From DSYU01 sp964437595 (lineage in GTDB: Bacteria > Chloroflexota > Anaerolineae > Anaerolineales > Anaerolineaceae), in assembly GCA_964437595.1 (NCBI GenBank), contig CAYTHO010000012.1:1-64000 (forward strand): a stretch of 64,000 nucleotides of DNA. Direction: 5' to 3'. Shown here piece by piece: positions 9,146 to 18,632 of the stretch. Positions within the stretch are counted from its first letter, which is position 1. Each line of letters opens with the position of its first letter. A program made the translations under genes and the position numbers. The notes beneath the pieces were generated by a model that ran no database searches, was not told the origin of the DNA, and saw only the letters and a list, made by a program, of their open reading frames with translations.

Positions 9146-10123
9146 TTGGATAGCAATTCTTCATTGGTATCAATCATATTGACCACTTATAACCGTGCTA
9201 GCTGGTTGCCTAGATCTATCGGTTCTGTGTTATCCCAAACTTACCAAAATTGGGAATTGATAGTCTGGAATGATGGCTCAATTGATAATTCGGAAGATGT
9301 AATTCGATCATTCGATGACAATCGCATACGATATTACTATGAAAAGAATCATGGGATGTCTTACGCGCTTAATCAAGCTTTGAAATTATGCAATGGAAAA
9401 TATATTGCTTTTATTGATGATGATGATCAATGGCTCAATGAAAAATTGAAATTACAAGTGGAATCAATGGATAATTACCAAAACGTAGGTGTTTTATTTA
9501 CAAATTTTTACAATGTGAATTTATTGGATGGAAATGAAAGTATTGGTTTTCATCAGTATGAAAAACGCTTCAAGGAACTAAAAGTTAAAGAATTAAACGA
9601 GAATATATTGCAAATAACGAAAGGTTTGCCTGAAAAATTATTACTATCTAATTTCATTCTACCTTCTTCCACTATAATCCGTCGAACACTGTTTGAAAAG
9701 GTAGGTGGTTTTAATGAACGGTTACGAAATGCAATGGATTTCGAGCTATGGTGGCGAATGTCCCTGGCAGGTGCAACATTTGCTTTTACAAATTTGATAT
9801 TAGTAAAAAGAACCAAGCCCTCTGGTAGTTTAAGCTCGCCGAGTGTACCAACTTTCATAAATGTTTTATTGTCATATAATTCTTGCTATGCGGAAAGCAT
9901 CATCTACCAACGAGAAGATCTAATACCATTTCTCTGCCATTCTAATCGTTCAATATGGAACTCTTTACTTAAGCAGTACATTATCCTTGGAGATAAAGGA
10001 AAAGCTTTACAGGCTCTTCAAAATTCTTTGCAATATGGATTTAACTGGCGGTCGTTATACCTATCACTAGGATTATTATTGGGTAATCAAATTGTTACTG
10101 CCTTAAGACGAAAAGCAAAATAG
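9146..10123 (+). CDS. family 2 glycosyltransferase, tandem paralogue 2
   Basis: 325 aa from a TTG at 9146, about 11 bases after an AGGA sequence; no ATG fits the conserved start (LVSIILTTYNRASWLPRSI). Contains QTYQNWELIVWNDGS and FIDDDDQWL near residue 95. Paralogous along its whole length to the preceding gene. AT-rich. The segment RTKPSGSLSSPS replaces the corresponding loop of paralogue 1, so acceptor specificity may differ. Confidence 0.85.
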   Translation: MDSNSSLVSIILTTYNRASWLPRSIGSVLSQTYQNWELIVWNDGSIDNSEDVIRSFDDNRIRYYYEKNHGMSYALNQALKLCNGKYIAFIDDDDQWLNEKLKLQVESMDNYQNVGVLFTNFYNVNLLDGNESIGFHQYEKRFKELKVKELNENILQITKGLPEKLLLSNFILPSSTIIRRTLFEKVGGFNERLRNAMDFELWWRMSLAGATFAFTNLILVKRTKPSGSLSSPSVPTFINVLLSYNSCYAESIIYQREDLIPFLCHSNRSIWNSLLKQYIILGDKGKALQALQNSLQYGFNWRSLYLSLGLLLGNQIVTALRRKAK

Positions 10124-10125
10124 GA

Positions 10126-10386
10126 ATGCAACACTGGATTTCTTTGAATACTATAATCGTACATATCCTTTATGTAATCTTTGGAAAATTTTCTTTGTTC
10201 GGAAGGACGAATACATTTGTATTAAACAATAAAATCAAGATTGGTTTGTTAGGGGAAATTGATTTTATCAAAGGGCAAGACATTTTTGTAAAAGCCGCCT
10301 CCAAGGTTGCAAAGGAATATTCTTACGTGGAGTTCTTGATCATTGGGGATAATCAGGATACAAAACTTAGAGAATATACTTTTTAG
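10126..10386 (+). pseudogene. fragment of a family 4 glycosyltransferase
   Basis: 86 residues ending at 10386. The part IKIGLLGEIDFIKGQDIFVK and VEFLIIGDNQDTKLRE is the first third of the GT4 C-terminal Rossmann domain. The N-terminal acceptor domain and the E-x7-E half are both missing. Transposase sequence begins about 45 bases later, so an IS insertion and deletion removed the rest. Confidence 0.6.
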
Positions 10387-10429
10387 GTTAAAAATCTTGT
10401 CAAGGAACGAATACTACAACCTCCAGTAC

Positions 10430-10888
10430 TTTGGCTACAAGTTGGTGACAGTCACCACCTTCAATGGCATCCCCATCGTCTACGATCTCGTTCCAGCCAA
10501 TACGGACGAGCGTGCAGCCGCCGAAGTGGTGATTGACTACTTCTCCTGCTGCGATCTATTCGCTGACAAAGGCTTTTGGGGCTTGAAATGGCAGACGAAT
10601 AGCTTTGATCAGACCAATAACCTGATCGGGATCCCACGCCGGAGCAATCAGAAGTACCAGAACAGCCCCGGCCTGGACCGTTGGTTGAGCCAGATCCGTG
10701 AGCGGATCGAAGGCGTGTTCCACGAAGTCCAGGATACCGGACGGAACATCGAGCGCTTGCTGGCAAAAACAGTCTTAGGTTTGACCACGCGGGTGATCAC
10801 CAAGATGACGGCTCACTTGTTGCGCCACTTGCTTCGTATCGATTTCGGTGTTAATGTTCAGACCTTTCAAGTTGCTTCGGCTTCTTAG
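10430..10888 (+). pseudogene. IS982-like transposase, C-terminal remnant
   Basis: About 152 residues of a DDE transposase without its N-terminus. FGYKLVTVTTFNGIPIVYDL, LVPANTDERAAAE, LFADKGFWG and RIEGVFHEVQDTGRNIERL followed by RVITKMTAHLLRHLLRIDFG fit the IS982 family as I recall it. The first catalytic Asp region is gone, so it cannot work. GC content is higher than in the flanking glycosyltransferase genes, as expected for imported DNA. The element end extends to about 10905, after the stop. Confidence 0.65.
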
Positions 10889-10908
10889 GTGTATTTCACG
10901 TCAGACGT
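10430..10908 (+). mobile_element. IS982-like element remnant (copy 2)
   Basis: Transposase remnant plus about 20 bp of 3' terminal sequence (CTTCTTAGGTG then CACGTCAGACG), shared with the remnant at 5463-5512. The left end is lost together with the start of the transposase gene and the end of the GT4 gene. Confidence 0.6.
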
Positions 10909-10964
10909 TTGTCATAAAATTGAGTCCAACCCTCTTTTATTACCTTATATTGGAGCATTCTAAC

Positions 10965-11879
10965 ATGGGACCAAAGAAAATTATGAACAGTAAAATTATT
11001 CATTATTATTTTGGTATGCTTGAGAAAACGTCTCGAGTAATCGCAAATAACACTTCTCTTTTTTTCTTTGATAAAGTTCATTGTTCCATGAAATACAGGA
11101 GGATTTTCCATGAGCAGCTTAACCTTAAAAACCCGAAAAGCTTTCATGAAAAATTGCAATGGATCAAACTATATGACAGAAACCCATTTTATACACAACT
11201 GGCAGATAAGTACGCGGTGAGAGAATACGTGAAGAATAGAATAGGCGATGAGTATCTAAACGAACTACTTGGTCTATATAGTAATGTTGATGAGATTGAT
11301 TTTGACAAACTACCGATGCGATTTGTTCTTAAGGTTACTCATGGCTGCGGATGGAATATTATTTGTCCTGATAAGAATAAGTTGGATATACAGAAAGCCA
11401 AATCATGTTTATCGAAATGGTTAAATATGAGTTGGTATAATATTAAAGGGGAATGGGTATATAAAAACATTCCCCCAAAAATAATTTGCGAGAAATATTT
11501 GGATGGAGATAAGGTTCTGGGATTGGTCGATTATAAATTTCTCTGCTTTCAAGGAAAGCCAGAATTTATTGATGTACACATTAATAGATACACATATCAC
11601 ATGGAGGCAGTATATAACACAAATTGGAATATTGAAGCTTTTTTAGAGGTTATACCGCGTATAGAACAAGAAATACCTAAACCTTCACAGTTTGACTTAA
11701 TGTTGGACCTGGCTAAAAAATTATCGACGGGTATAAATTTTTGTCGAGTGGATTTTTATAATTATGACGAAATGGTTATTTTTGGTGAGATAACTTTTTT
11801 CCCATGGTCTGGATACGAACGTTTTACCCCGCCTAGTTTTGGTGATAAATTAGGCACATATCTACCTATTCCCAAATGA
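10965..11879 (+). CDS. TupA-like ATP-grasp family protein
   Basis: 304 aa from ATG 10965, preceded by GGAG nine bases upstream; an upstream in-frame ATG at 10848 lies in the IS remnant and is rejected. FHEKLQWIKLYDRNPFYTQL, LADKYAVREYVKNRIG and the late GEITFFPWSG are typical of the TupA-like ATP-grasp family (named from teichuronic acid synthesis). These are found in surface-glycan loci and are thought to attach an amino acid or similar group by an acyl-phosphate route, but the reaction is not settled. ATGA overlap with the next gene. Confidence 0.78.
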   Translation: MGPKKIMNSKIIHYYFGMLEKTSRVIANNTSLFFFDKVHCSMKYRRIFHEQLNLKNPKSFHEKLQWIKLYDRNPFYTQLADKYAVREYVKNRIGDEYLNELLGLYSNVDEIDFDKLPMRFVLKVTHGCGWNIICPDKNKLDIQKAKSCLSKWLNMSWYNIKGEWVYKNIPPKIICEKYLDGDKVLGLVDYKFLCFQGKPEFIDVHINRYTYHMEAVYNTNWNIEAFLEVIPRIEQEIPKPSQFDLMLDLAKKLSTGINFCRVDFYNYDEMVIFGEITFFPWSGYERFTPPSFGDKLGTYLPIPK

Positions 11880-13075
11880 AAATCCTTTTTGTTTCTTATA
11901 ATTTTTGGCCGCCTCAGTTTGGTGGAGGATTGTTACACACGATTGAAAGGCTTAGTTGTTTAGCCAACCGTGGACATTCCGTTATTGCCTGTACATCAGG
12001 AGCATTGGGATACAAAAACAAGGACCTTGTCAATAATCTGTTTGTTAAGAGATCTACATATAAAAGTAAGAACAATCTATTACAAAAAACTTTCCACCAT
12101 TTGGATTTTTTCTTTTGGGTAGCTTACCAATTAATCATACAGGAGTATGATGTAGTACATATTGGATCTTTACCAGGTAATAATGTTATTACATCATCAA
12201 TTTGTGGATTGTTTTTTTCATTTTTGGTTCATTTACGGAGAGCTAGAACAGTTTACCTTTACTCTCTGGCAGAAACCGAGTCCGCATCGATAGTAACAGT
12301 TGGATTGTCAGGCAGATTGCGAAAGCTTTTCTTACAAAGTGTTGACCACTTAGTTGTAAATAGTCCTGGCTTATTTAACGAGATGCAAGCACTATTTTCT
12401 CCTTCTTTAAAGTTAATTATTAATGGCGTTATGGATGAAACATTTCAACCGAAGATTGATGAAAGACATATGATGCGAAAAAAACTCCAAATATTAGAAG
12501 ATGAGATCATTTTTACTTTTTTGGGCACCATTTGTAAGCGTAAGGGAGTAGATACTATTTTAGAAGCGTATAAATCTTTATCTTCGAAAAACAAAAAGGT
12601 GCGCCTTTGGTTAATTGGTCCTCTTAGTAAAGATGAAAATCAAAATATAGGAAAATCCGAGGAATTCGATTTTCAGAAGTTTGCAGAAGGTAATAACACA
12701 ATCAAGTTTTGGGGTAGGGTCGATGATCGGAAAGAACTTGAAAGATTGTTAAATGCAAGTGACGTTTTCGTGTTTCCCACGAGAAGAGAAGGGATGCCAA
12801 TGGCTCCATTGCAAGCCATGTCTTGTGGATTACCGATAATTATTTCGAGGATTCCAGGTATTACAGATTTAGCAAATATAGAGGGTGAAACAGGTTTGTT
12901 TATCGAATCCGGTAATCATGAAGAGTTAAAAGATGCTATGTTTAGACTTGCAGTGGATGTGCAGCTTCGTCAAAACATGGGGCACAATGCACGCCAGCGT
13001 ATAGAAAATCATTTTTCTTGGCAGCAGCATGTTGATCGCTGGGAGCATCTCTATCTTGGAAGATTGAATGACTGA
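11876..13075 (+). CDS. family 4 glycosyltransferase
   Basis: 399 aa. MKILFVSYNFWPPQFGGGLL is the GT4 opening. FTFLGTICKRKGVDTILEAY (about residue 220) and the TRREGMPMAPLQAMSCG segment carry the donor-binding site; the second Glu of the E-x7-E pair appears as Gln (E-GMPMAPL-Q), a mild deviation that some retaining enzymes tolerate. Overlaps both neighbours. Confidence 0.85.
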   Translation: MKILFVSYNFWPPQFGGGLLHTIERLSCLANRGHSVIACTSGALGYKNKDLVNNLFVKRSTYKSKNNLLQKTFHHLDFFFWVAYQLIIQEYDVVHIGSLPGNNVITSSICGLFFSFLVHLRRARTVYLYSLAETESASIVTVGLSGRLRKLFLQSVDHLVVNSPGLFNEMQALFSPSLKLIINGVMDETFQPKIDERHMMRKKLQILEDEIIFTFLGTICKRKGVDTILEAYKSLSSKNKKVRLWLIGPLSKDENQNIGKSEEFDFQKFAEGNNTIKFWGRVDDRKELERLLNASDVFVFPTRREGMPMAPLQAMSCGLPIIISRIPGITDLANIEGETGLFIESGNHEELKDAMFRLAVDVQLRQNMGHNARQRIENHFSWQQHVDRWEHLYLGRLND

Positions 13076-14378
13076 AAATATATTGCATGCAAAAAACTCA
13101 AATTCCCGCCCTATAAAAGCGATCAGCAGGAGCGTTCAAATTCTGTTCTGCATTTTCGCTCTCTATATGGTCTTACCCATCGTTGATGTGCCGTTGCTGG
13201 GCTTATCACTCTCGGCGCCGATCTTCTTCATCATAACGATTCTGGTGTTTTTCCAACCAAAGCGTCCCTGGCTGCGGCGGTATCGCCGGTGGGTAACAAT
13301 GGCAGGTTTGATTTGGTTGGGTATTCTATCGTCTGGCATATTAAATGGACTTTTAAGTGGTGGTATCGATTTTGATAGCGATGGTTTACTCACCATTGTG
13401 CGTTATGCTTACTGGTTATTGGTTTTCGTTGTAACAGCTTATTTGGTGAGCGAAGGGAGATTGGGTCCTTTGGTGGCTCGGATGCTGGGATGGGGCGCTT
13501 TTGTGCTGGCGTTACTTCGCTGGGTTGAAGTGTTTAGATACGGCAACATAGGAGCCTGGACAGGTACCCACCTGATGTCGCAAAATTCCTATGGCTTTCT
13601 TTTCTCTATGTTTTCACCTTTTTTATTCACTATGCTCCTTGAAAATCGTGGACGGGCGCGGTGGCTAGCAGCGGTTGCAAACCTAACTTTGTGGGGAGCA
13701 GCCGCGATTAACGGCTCGCGCGGATCGTGGATTGCTATCGCGGTAACAGCGATGTCGCAAATTATTCTGCTATCGACAATCCATCCTCGTCGAAGCGCAC
13801 GGTTGATTTTCATGGTGGTTTTATCCATTATTATTGGATTGCTCGTTTTGTCTACGCCTAGCCGAGTTACACGGGCAGTGGAGAGTCGTTTCAGTACCTT
13901 TAACAATTTGCAAGAGGATAAATCCTATGTAATCCGGCTGCTAATGAATCAAAAAGCGCTACTATTGTTTCAAGAAAGCCCTGTCATTGGGGTGGGTCCA
14001 GCGCGTTTCCGTAAGGAAACAATACAACTGGAGTTACCGGTGGTGTTAAGTTATGCTGACCAGGCCCATTTTGATCAAAAATCTGCGCATAATTCATATT
14101 TGGGTTACTTGGCTGAAACGGGGTTGGCTGGCGCGTTGCCCTTTGGAATACTAGTGTTGACATTCGTTTTCAAAGGCGGTTTCTCAGCTATTGCAATGGT
14201 AAAATGTGGACAATTATGGGCCGCAGCAGTTTACGGCGGTTTTATTGGCATGAGTATTCACATGTGGGTCATCAACTCGCTGACCAATTCAGCCAATTGG
14301 ATGGTGTATGGACTGGTTGCTGCGATGATTGTGACTGCCGGACAGCTTAAGCTTGGGCGGGGTGAAAAACAACGATGA
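13068..14378 (+). CDS. O-antigen ligase/polymerase family membrane protein (Wzy/WaaL-like)
   Basis: 436 aa with about ten to eleven hydrophobic segments from residue about 25 to 430. A large loop near 275-345 contains ESPVIGVGPARFRKE and the downstream HNSYLGYLAETGLAGALPFG; G-x-G-x-x-x-F followed by H-N-x-(Y/F)-L is the hallmark of the Wzy_C/O-antigen ligase family, and the loop His is likely functional. It would polymerise repeat units or ligate the glycan at the outer face of the membrane. A Wzt exporter and a Wzy-like enzyme are usually alternatives, so it may act as a ligase. Overlaps both neighbours. Confidence 0.83.
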   Translation: MTENILHAKNSNSRPIKAISRSVQILFCIFALYMVLPIVDVPLLGLSLSAPIFFIITILVFFQPKRPWLRRYRRWVTMAGLIWLGILSSGILNGLLSGGIDFDSDGLLTIVRYAYWLLVFVVTAYLVSEGRLGPLVARMLGWGAFVLALLRWVEVFRYGNIGAWTGTHLMSQNSYGFLFSMFSPFLFTMLLENRGRARWLAAVANLTLWGAAAINGSRGSWIAIAVTAMSQIILLSTIHPRRSARLIFMVVLSIIIGLLVLSTPSRVTRAVESRFSTFNNLQEDKSYVIRLLMNQKALLLFQESPVIGVGPARFRKETIQLELPVVLSYADQAHFDQKSAHNSYLGYLAETGLAGALPFGILVLTFVFKGGFSAIAMVKCGQLWAAAVYGGFIGMSIHMWVINSLTNSANWMVYGLVAAMIVTAGQLKLGRGEKQR

Positions 14379-15547
14379 GGTTGGGATTCCATTACCATAT
14401 CCCTGCCGAGGCACGCGCTGGCAGTATTTGGCTGCCAGGGTACCTGGGGCGTTTCATCGACAGCCTGGCGATGCGGGTCGAGCGGCTGGATTTGTTCCTC
14501 CACGCGCCGCGCCCGGCTGAGAAAGACACACTGGATTATGCCCTTCAGTCTCTAAATGCGCGCCTGTTTTCACTGGGGCCGCGTACTTCTGTGCCTGACC
14601 GCTTGCTGCGCTCGCGCCAGATCGCGGCGCCGCTGCGTAAACAGCGCAGTGAGCTAGATGCGCTGTTGATTCGCGGACCTTCGCCGTTGCTGCCGGCGAT
14701 GGCGCGTACCGCGGGGAGCCTACCTACGGCGCTGCTGCTGGTAGGAGATTACCTTGCCGGCATTGATGACCAGCCGCAGCCTTTCTGGCGCAAGGGGCTC
14801 ATCCGCCTTTGGGCCAGTTGGAACACTGGCCAGCAGCTTACGGTGGCAAAATGTGGTTTAACTTTTGTAAACAGCCATAAGTTATATGATAGCCTGAAAG
14901 GAAGACTTCCTAACCTGGTTGAGGTACGTACTACAACGCTCGGTGCAGATGATTTTTATCAGCGTTTGGATACTTGCCAGGCTGAACCATACCACATCTT
15001 ATACACAGGGCGTATGGACCGGGCCAAAGGCCTATTTGAAATGGTTGATATGGTAAAGATCCTCAGCGACTACGGTGAAAATGTGATATTAGAGTTAGTT
15101 GGGTGGCCGAATCCAGGCGATACCATTATGGATGAACTGCATGTGCAAGCAGGCAACCTGGGAGTCGCTGATCGGATACAATACCTGGGTTTCAAATCTC
15201 TTGGCCCAGAGTTGTTTCACTGCTACCAAAATGCTGATGTGTATGTTCTGGCATCAAAATCTTCCGAGGGCTTTCCGCGTACCATCTGGGAGGCGATGGC
15301 CCACTGCGTTCCGGTAGTTGCCACGCGGGTTGGCTCAATCCCCGATTTTATCGAGGGCGCGGCAGAACTGATCCCCCCCAATTCGCCCGCTGATCTCGCC
15401 GCGGCGGTTTCTCGTTTAATCCACCAGCCTGACTTGCGAAAAGCATATATTGAAAAAGGTTGGCAGCTAGCGAGGGCTAATACATTAGAAGCTCAAGCAG
15501 ATAAATTGATCACGGAATTAGAGGGGTGGTTGGCCAAAGATGAGTAA
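14375..15547 (+). CDS. family 4 glycosyltransferase
   Basis: 390 aa. HILYTGRMDRAKGLFEMVDM near residue 205 and SSEGFPRTIWEAMAHCVPVV with the E-x7-E motif define a GT4 C-terminal domain. The N-terminal domain is divergent, with FHYHIPAEARAGSIWLPGYL. More GC-rich at its start than the earlier transferases, marking the change from the AT-rich block. ATGA overlap with the polymerase gene. Confidence 0.85.
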   Translation: MRLGFHYHIPAEARAGSIWLPGYLGRFIDSLAMRVERLDLFLHAPRPAEKDTLDYALQSLNARLFSLGPRTSVPDRLLRSRQIAAPLRKQRSELDALLIRGPSPLLPAMARTAGSLPTALLLVGDYLAGIDDQPQPFWRKGLIRLWASWNTGQQLTVAKCGLTFVNSHKLYDSLKGRLPNLVEVRTTTLGADDFYQRLDTCQAEPYHILYTGRMDRAKGLFEMVDMVKILSDYGENVILELVGWPNPGDTIMDELHVQAGNLGVADRIQYLGFKSLGPELFHCYQNADVYVLASKSSEGFPRTIWEAMAHCVPVVATRVGSIPDFIEGAAELIPPNSPADLAAAVSRLIHQPDLRKAYIEKGWQLARANTLEAQADKLITELEGWLAKDE

Positions 15548-16064
15548 CCTTTTAAGGTATCTGCGTTACGATTGGCCGGTGCATTTTATTCTGCTGCTCA
15601 CCAACTGGCTTCCAGATAATGTGATTTTCCTTAAACTTCGAGGTTTCATGTTACGCCCTTTTCTTGGTGCTTGTGGTACCAACTTCGAGTTAGGTCGAAA
15701 TGTAACCTTACATAATCCTAAAAATATCTTTATAGGAAGAGATGTCTTTATCGCTTATGGATGTATGTTCCTCGCTGTAGATCATATTCATATAGATGAT
15801 GAGGTGATGTTTGGCCCCTACTGTGTGGTTACTTCCGGGAATCATACGCGGGCAGGGGGATCGTACCGCAAAGGAATTGATGAGCTTAAACCAATTCGGA
15901 TTGGGTTTGGTGCCTGGATAGCATCTCATGTTGTAGTAACGGCTGGTGTGTCTATAGGCAAGGGCGTTCTAATTGCTGGTGGTGCAGTTGTGACTGAAAC
16001 TGTCCCTGAAAATGCAGTGGTGGGCGGCGTTCCTGCACGGTTGTTGAAAGTGGTCGAGGAATAG
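15540..16064 (+). CDS. hexapeptide-repeat acyltransferase (WcaF/CysE-like)
   Basis: 174 aa. Beta-helix repeats run from NIFIGRDVFIAYGCMF to VSIGKGVLIAGGAVV and NAVVGGVPARLL. TSGNHTRAGG contains the predicted catalytic His. A hydrophobic N-terminus (HFILLLTNWLPDNVIF) may associate with the membrane. It overlaps the preceding glycosyltransferase gene by 8 bp and abuts the next. Confidence 0.83.
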   Translation: MSNLLRYLRYDWPVHFILLLTNWLPDNVIFLKLRGFMLRPFLGACGTNFELGRNVTLHNPKNIFIGRDVFIAYGCMFLAVDHIHIDDEVMFGPYCVVTSGNHTRAGGSYRKGIDELKPIRIGFGAWIASHVVVTAGVSIGKGVLIAGGAVVTETVPENAVVGGVPARLLKVVEE

Positions 16065-17129
16065 TTGGTGGCTTTTTTAAAGCCCTCGGTGCTGCTTGTG
16101 GGCAACTTCCTGTCATCCTCGGTTGGCTCGCGTTTCGTATGTGAAGACCTGGAAGTTCATTTGAAAATGGCCGGTTGGCGAGTTTTGGTGACCTCAACTC
16201 GATCTAACCGCCTAGTGCGGCTGCTGGATATGATCGCAACAGTGATCGTGAAGCGAAAACACTATCAGGTAGCGAACGTCGATATCTATAGCGGCCTGGC
16301 TTTTACCTGGGGTGAAATCGTTTGTAGCTTGCTTAGGTTGATGAACAAGCCATTCCTTCTTACCCTACATGGTGGTGGACTAGCTGAATTTGCAAAACGT
16401 TATCCGGGTCGAGTAAAGAGACTGCTGTCACACGCTAAGGCAGTTACAACCCCTTCGCATTTCTTACAAGGTGCTTTGCAGCCTTTTAGTTCTGACATTA
16501 TTTATTTACCGAACGCCATTCACGTTAGCCACTACCCATACGAACTTCGGTCCACTCCATCCCCCGAACTGGTTTGGTTAAGGGCTTTTGAACGCATCTA
16601 TCACCCTGAAGATGCTGTCAGCACGCTGGCTATCCTGTTGAAGGATTTTCCCAAGGCACGCCTGTACCTGATTGGACCCGATAAAGGCGACGGAACGTTT
16701 CAAGAAGTTGAGAAGCTGGCCGATTCACTAAGGGTACGCGATAAAATCACCTTTGCTGGATCCGTTGCGAAAGATAAGGTTCCGTTGTGGTTAAACAAAG
16801 GTGATATTTTTCTGAACACAACGGCTTACGAAAGCTTTGGTGTTTCGGTAATTGAGGCCGGCGCTGTTGGTTTGCCGATTGTCACGACAAACGTTGGCGA
16901 GTTATCCCATATATGGCAGGATAGAAAGGATGCAATACTGGTTCCGGTGAATGATCCGCAGTGCATGGCCCAAGCAGTATGCGAGATTCTGACTGAGCCT
17001 GGTTTAGCGGCAGGGCTCTCGAGGAAAGCACGTGAAAAGGCCGAACGTTTCGATTGGGCCAATATTTTGCCGGTATGGGAAGATCTTTTTATGAAAATCG
17101 GCTCAAATAATAGAGAAAACTTGATATGA
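16065..17129 (+). CDS. family 4 glycosyltransferase
   Basis: 354 aa from TTG 16065 or 353 aa from GTG 16068; both directly follow the previous stop and the sequence does not decide between them. SVLLVGNFLSSSVGSRFVCE is a GT4 N-terminus. The donor domain has ARLYLIGPDKGDG and AYESFGVSVIEAGAVGLPIV with E-x7-E. Likely part of the same operon. Confidence 0.84.
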   Translation: MVAFLKPSVLLVGNFLSSSVGSRFVCEDLEVHLKMAGWRVLVTSTRSNRLVRLLDMIATVIVKRKHYQVANVDIYSGLAFTWGEIVCSLLRLMNKPFLLTLHGGGLAEFAKRYPGRVKRLLSHAKAVTTPSHFLQGALQPFSSDIIYLPNAIHVSHYPYELRSTPSPELVWLRAFERIYHPEDAVSTLAILLKDFPKARLYLIGPDKGDGTFQEVEKLADSLRVRDKITFAGSVAKDKVPLWLNKGDIFLNTTAYESFGVSVIEAGAVGLPIVTTNVGELSHIWQDRKDAILVPVNDPQCMAQAVCEILTEPGLAAGLSRKAREKAERFDWANILPVWEDLFMKIGSNNRENLI

Positions 17130-17182
17130 ATTACTGGGAAAGGGCCTTAACCTTTGGGTGAGCGGGTTTCAGGAAAATAGGC

Positions 17183-18559
17183 ATGTCAAGTCGGCTCGAT
17201 GATTTCTATCAGTCCAGCCCGGTGTGGCTGCAGCAGATCATGGTGGGCGGGTATGGTTGGTGGTGGTACCGCCAGCGCTATAACGCATTTTTCCATCAAC
17301 TGGTTGATGAATATAACAGCCGGGAAAGATGGAACGCTGCTCAATTTCAAACATACCAGGAACTTCAGTTAAGGAATCTGTTCACCGCTGCATCGCGTTC
17401 CCCTTATTACCGCCAGGTATTGGATGAATCGGACGTGTGGAGAGGTGATGATCCCTTTGTCGCTTTAAAGAGGCTGCCGTATTTGTCGAAGGAAACACTC
17501 CGGACGCGCCCCGCGGATTTGCTAACCCAAAGACCATCCAGAAGAACCAAGGTATTTAAGTCGAGCGGTACAACCGGTACGCCGACGGAAATTTATTACC
17601 CTGCTGAATTCCATGCGCTAGAAGTGGCTATCCCCGCGGCTCGTAATCTGGCCTGGGCCGGGGTCAATTATCGCCAGCGGCGAGTGATGTTTGGGGTGCG
17701 CAAGGTTTGCCGTTTCGATCAAGGGAAACCCCCGTTCTGGCGCTACAGCCCGGTCGAAAATATGACCTATGCCAGTATTTATCATCTCTCACCAGAGCAT
17801 CTTCCCGCGTATATCAACTTCTTGAATGAATTTCGCCCCGATATGATCATGGGGTATCCCAATGCATTGGCGATTATTGCCAGATTCGCGCTGGAAACGG
17901 GACGCCTTCCGGCGCCTGCAAAGGCGATATTTACCACCTCTGAAACTGTTACAGACCAGCTTAGGACCGCTCTGGAGAAAGCCTGGCAGTGCAAAGTTTT
18001 TGACCGGTACGCCGCTGTGGAAGGATGTATGTTCGCTTCGCAGTGTGAATATGGCAAATATCACGTGAGCCCTGAAGTGGGAATGATTGAAATTGTCGAT
18101 GAAAACGGAAAGGAATGTGCACCGGGTGTGCCAGGCGAGGTAATTGTGACCGGTTTGCAAAACATGTTGCAGCCGTTAATCCGTTACCGGATTGGGGATG
18201 TGGCGCAGTGGGCCAGTGATCAAAGCTGCCAATGCGGTCGCAGCATGCCGATTTTGGAAGGGATTGAGGGCCGTATCGAAGATATGTGTACGACCCCAGA
18301 TGGGCGGAAGATGCTGCGGTTCGACACGGTTTTCAAAGGAATCACCAGGATTAAAGAGGCGCAGGTTGTGCAGGAGGCTTTGGATCGTTTTGTAATTTAT
18401 ATAGTCCCAGGGAATGGTTTTGATAATGGGGATATATCTCATATAAAAGAAAACATGAAACTCCATGCCGGCAATGTGCACACGGATGTTCAAAAAGTTG
18501 AAAAAATTGCACGAACCAGCTCAGGGAAATTTCGAGCCGTTATTTGCAAAGTACATTGA
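17183..18559 (+). CDS. CapK/PaaK-like adenylate-forming protein (phenylacetate-CoA ligase family)
   Basis: 458 aa. The AMP-binding P-loop KSSGTTGTP is at residues 127-134, followed by FTTSETVTDQLR and YAAVEGCMFASQC, then LIRYRIGDVAQW near residue 335 and a C-terminal AMP-ligase cap. Cys-rich CEYGKYH and CQCG may bind zinc. Proteins of this group in capsule loci are thought to activate a carboxylic acid that decorates the glycan, but the substrate is unknown. Intergenic gaps of about 50-70 bp on both sides, unlike the overlapped genes before it. Confidence 0.82.
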   Translation: MSSRLDDFYQSSPVWLQQIMVGGYGWWWYRQRYNAFFHQLVDEYNSRERWNAAQFQTYQELQLRNLFTAASRSPYYRQVLDESDVWRGDDPFVALKRLPYLSKETLRTRPADLLTQRPSRRTKVFKSSGTTGTPTEIYYPAEFHALEVAIPAARNLAWAGVNYRQRRVMFGVRKVCRFDQGKPPFWRYSPVENMTYASIYHLSPEHLPAYINFLNEFRPDMIMGYPNALAIIARFALETGRLPAPAKAIFTTSETVTDQLRTALEKAWQCKVFDRYAAVEGCMFASQCEYGKYHVSPEVGMIEIVDENGKECAPGVPGEVIVTGLQNMLQPLIRYRIGDVAQWASDQSCQCGRSMPILEGIEGRIEDMCTTPDGRKMLRFDTVFKGITRIKEAQVVQEALDRFVIYIVPGNGFDNGDISHIKENMKLHAGNVHTDVQKVEKIARTSSGKFRAVICKVH

Positions 18560-18632
18560 GATATTGTCTGGCTCTACATCGTTTCATCAAGATTCCTCGA
18601 TGCAAGGATCAACAAAACTGTAGTAATCATCA

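Noticed and set aside
10848..10964. Upstream extension of the TupA-like gene
   Set aside because: The extra 39 codons lie in the IS remnant and its terminal sequence; ATG 10965 has a ribosome site.
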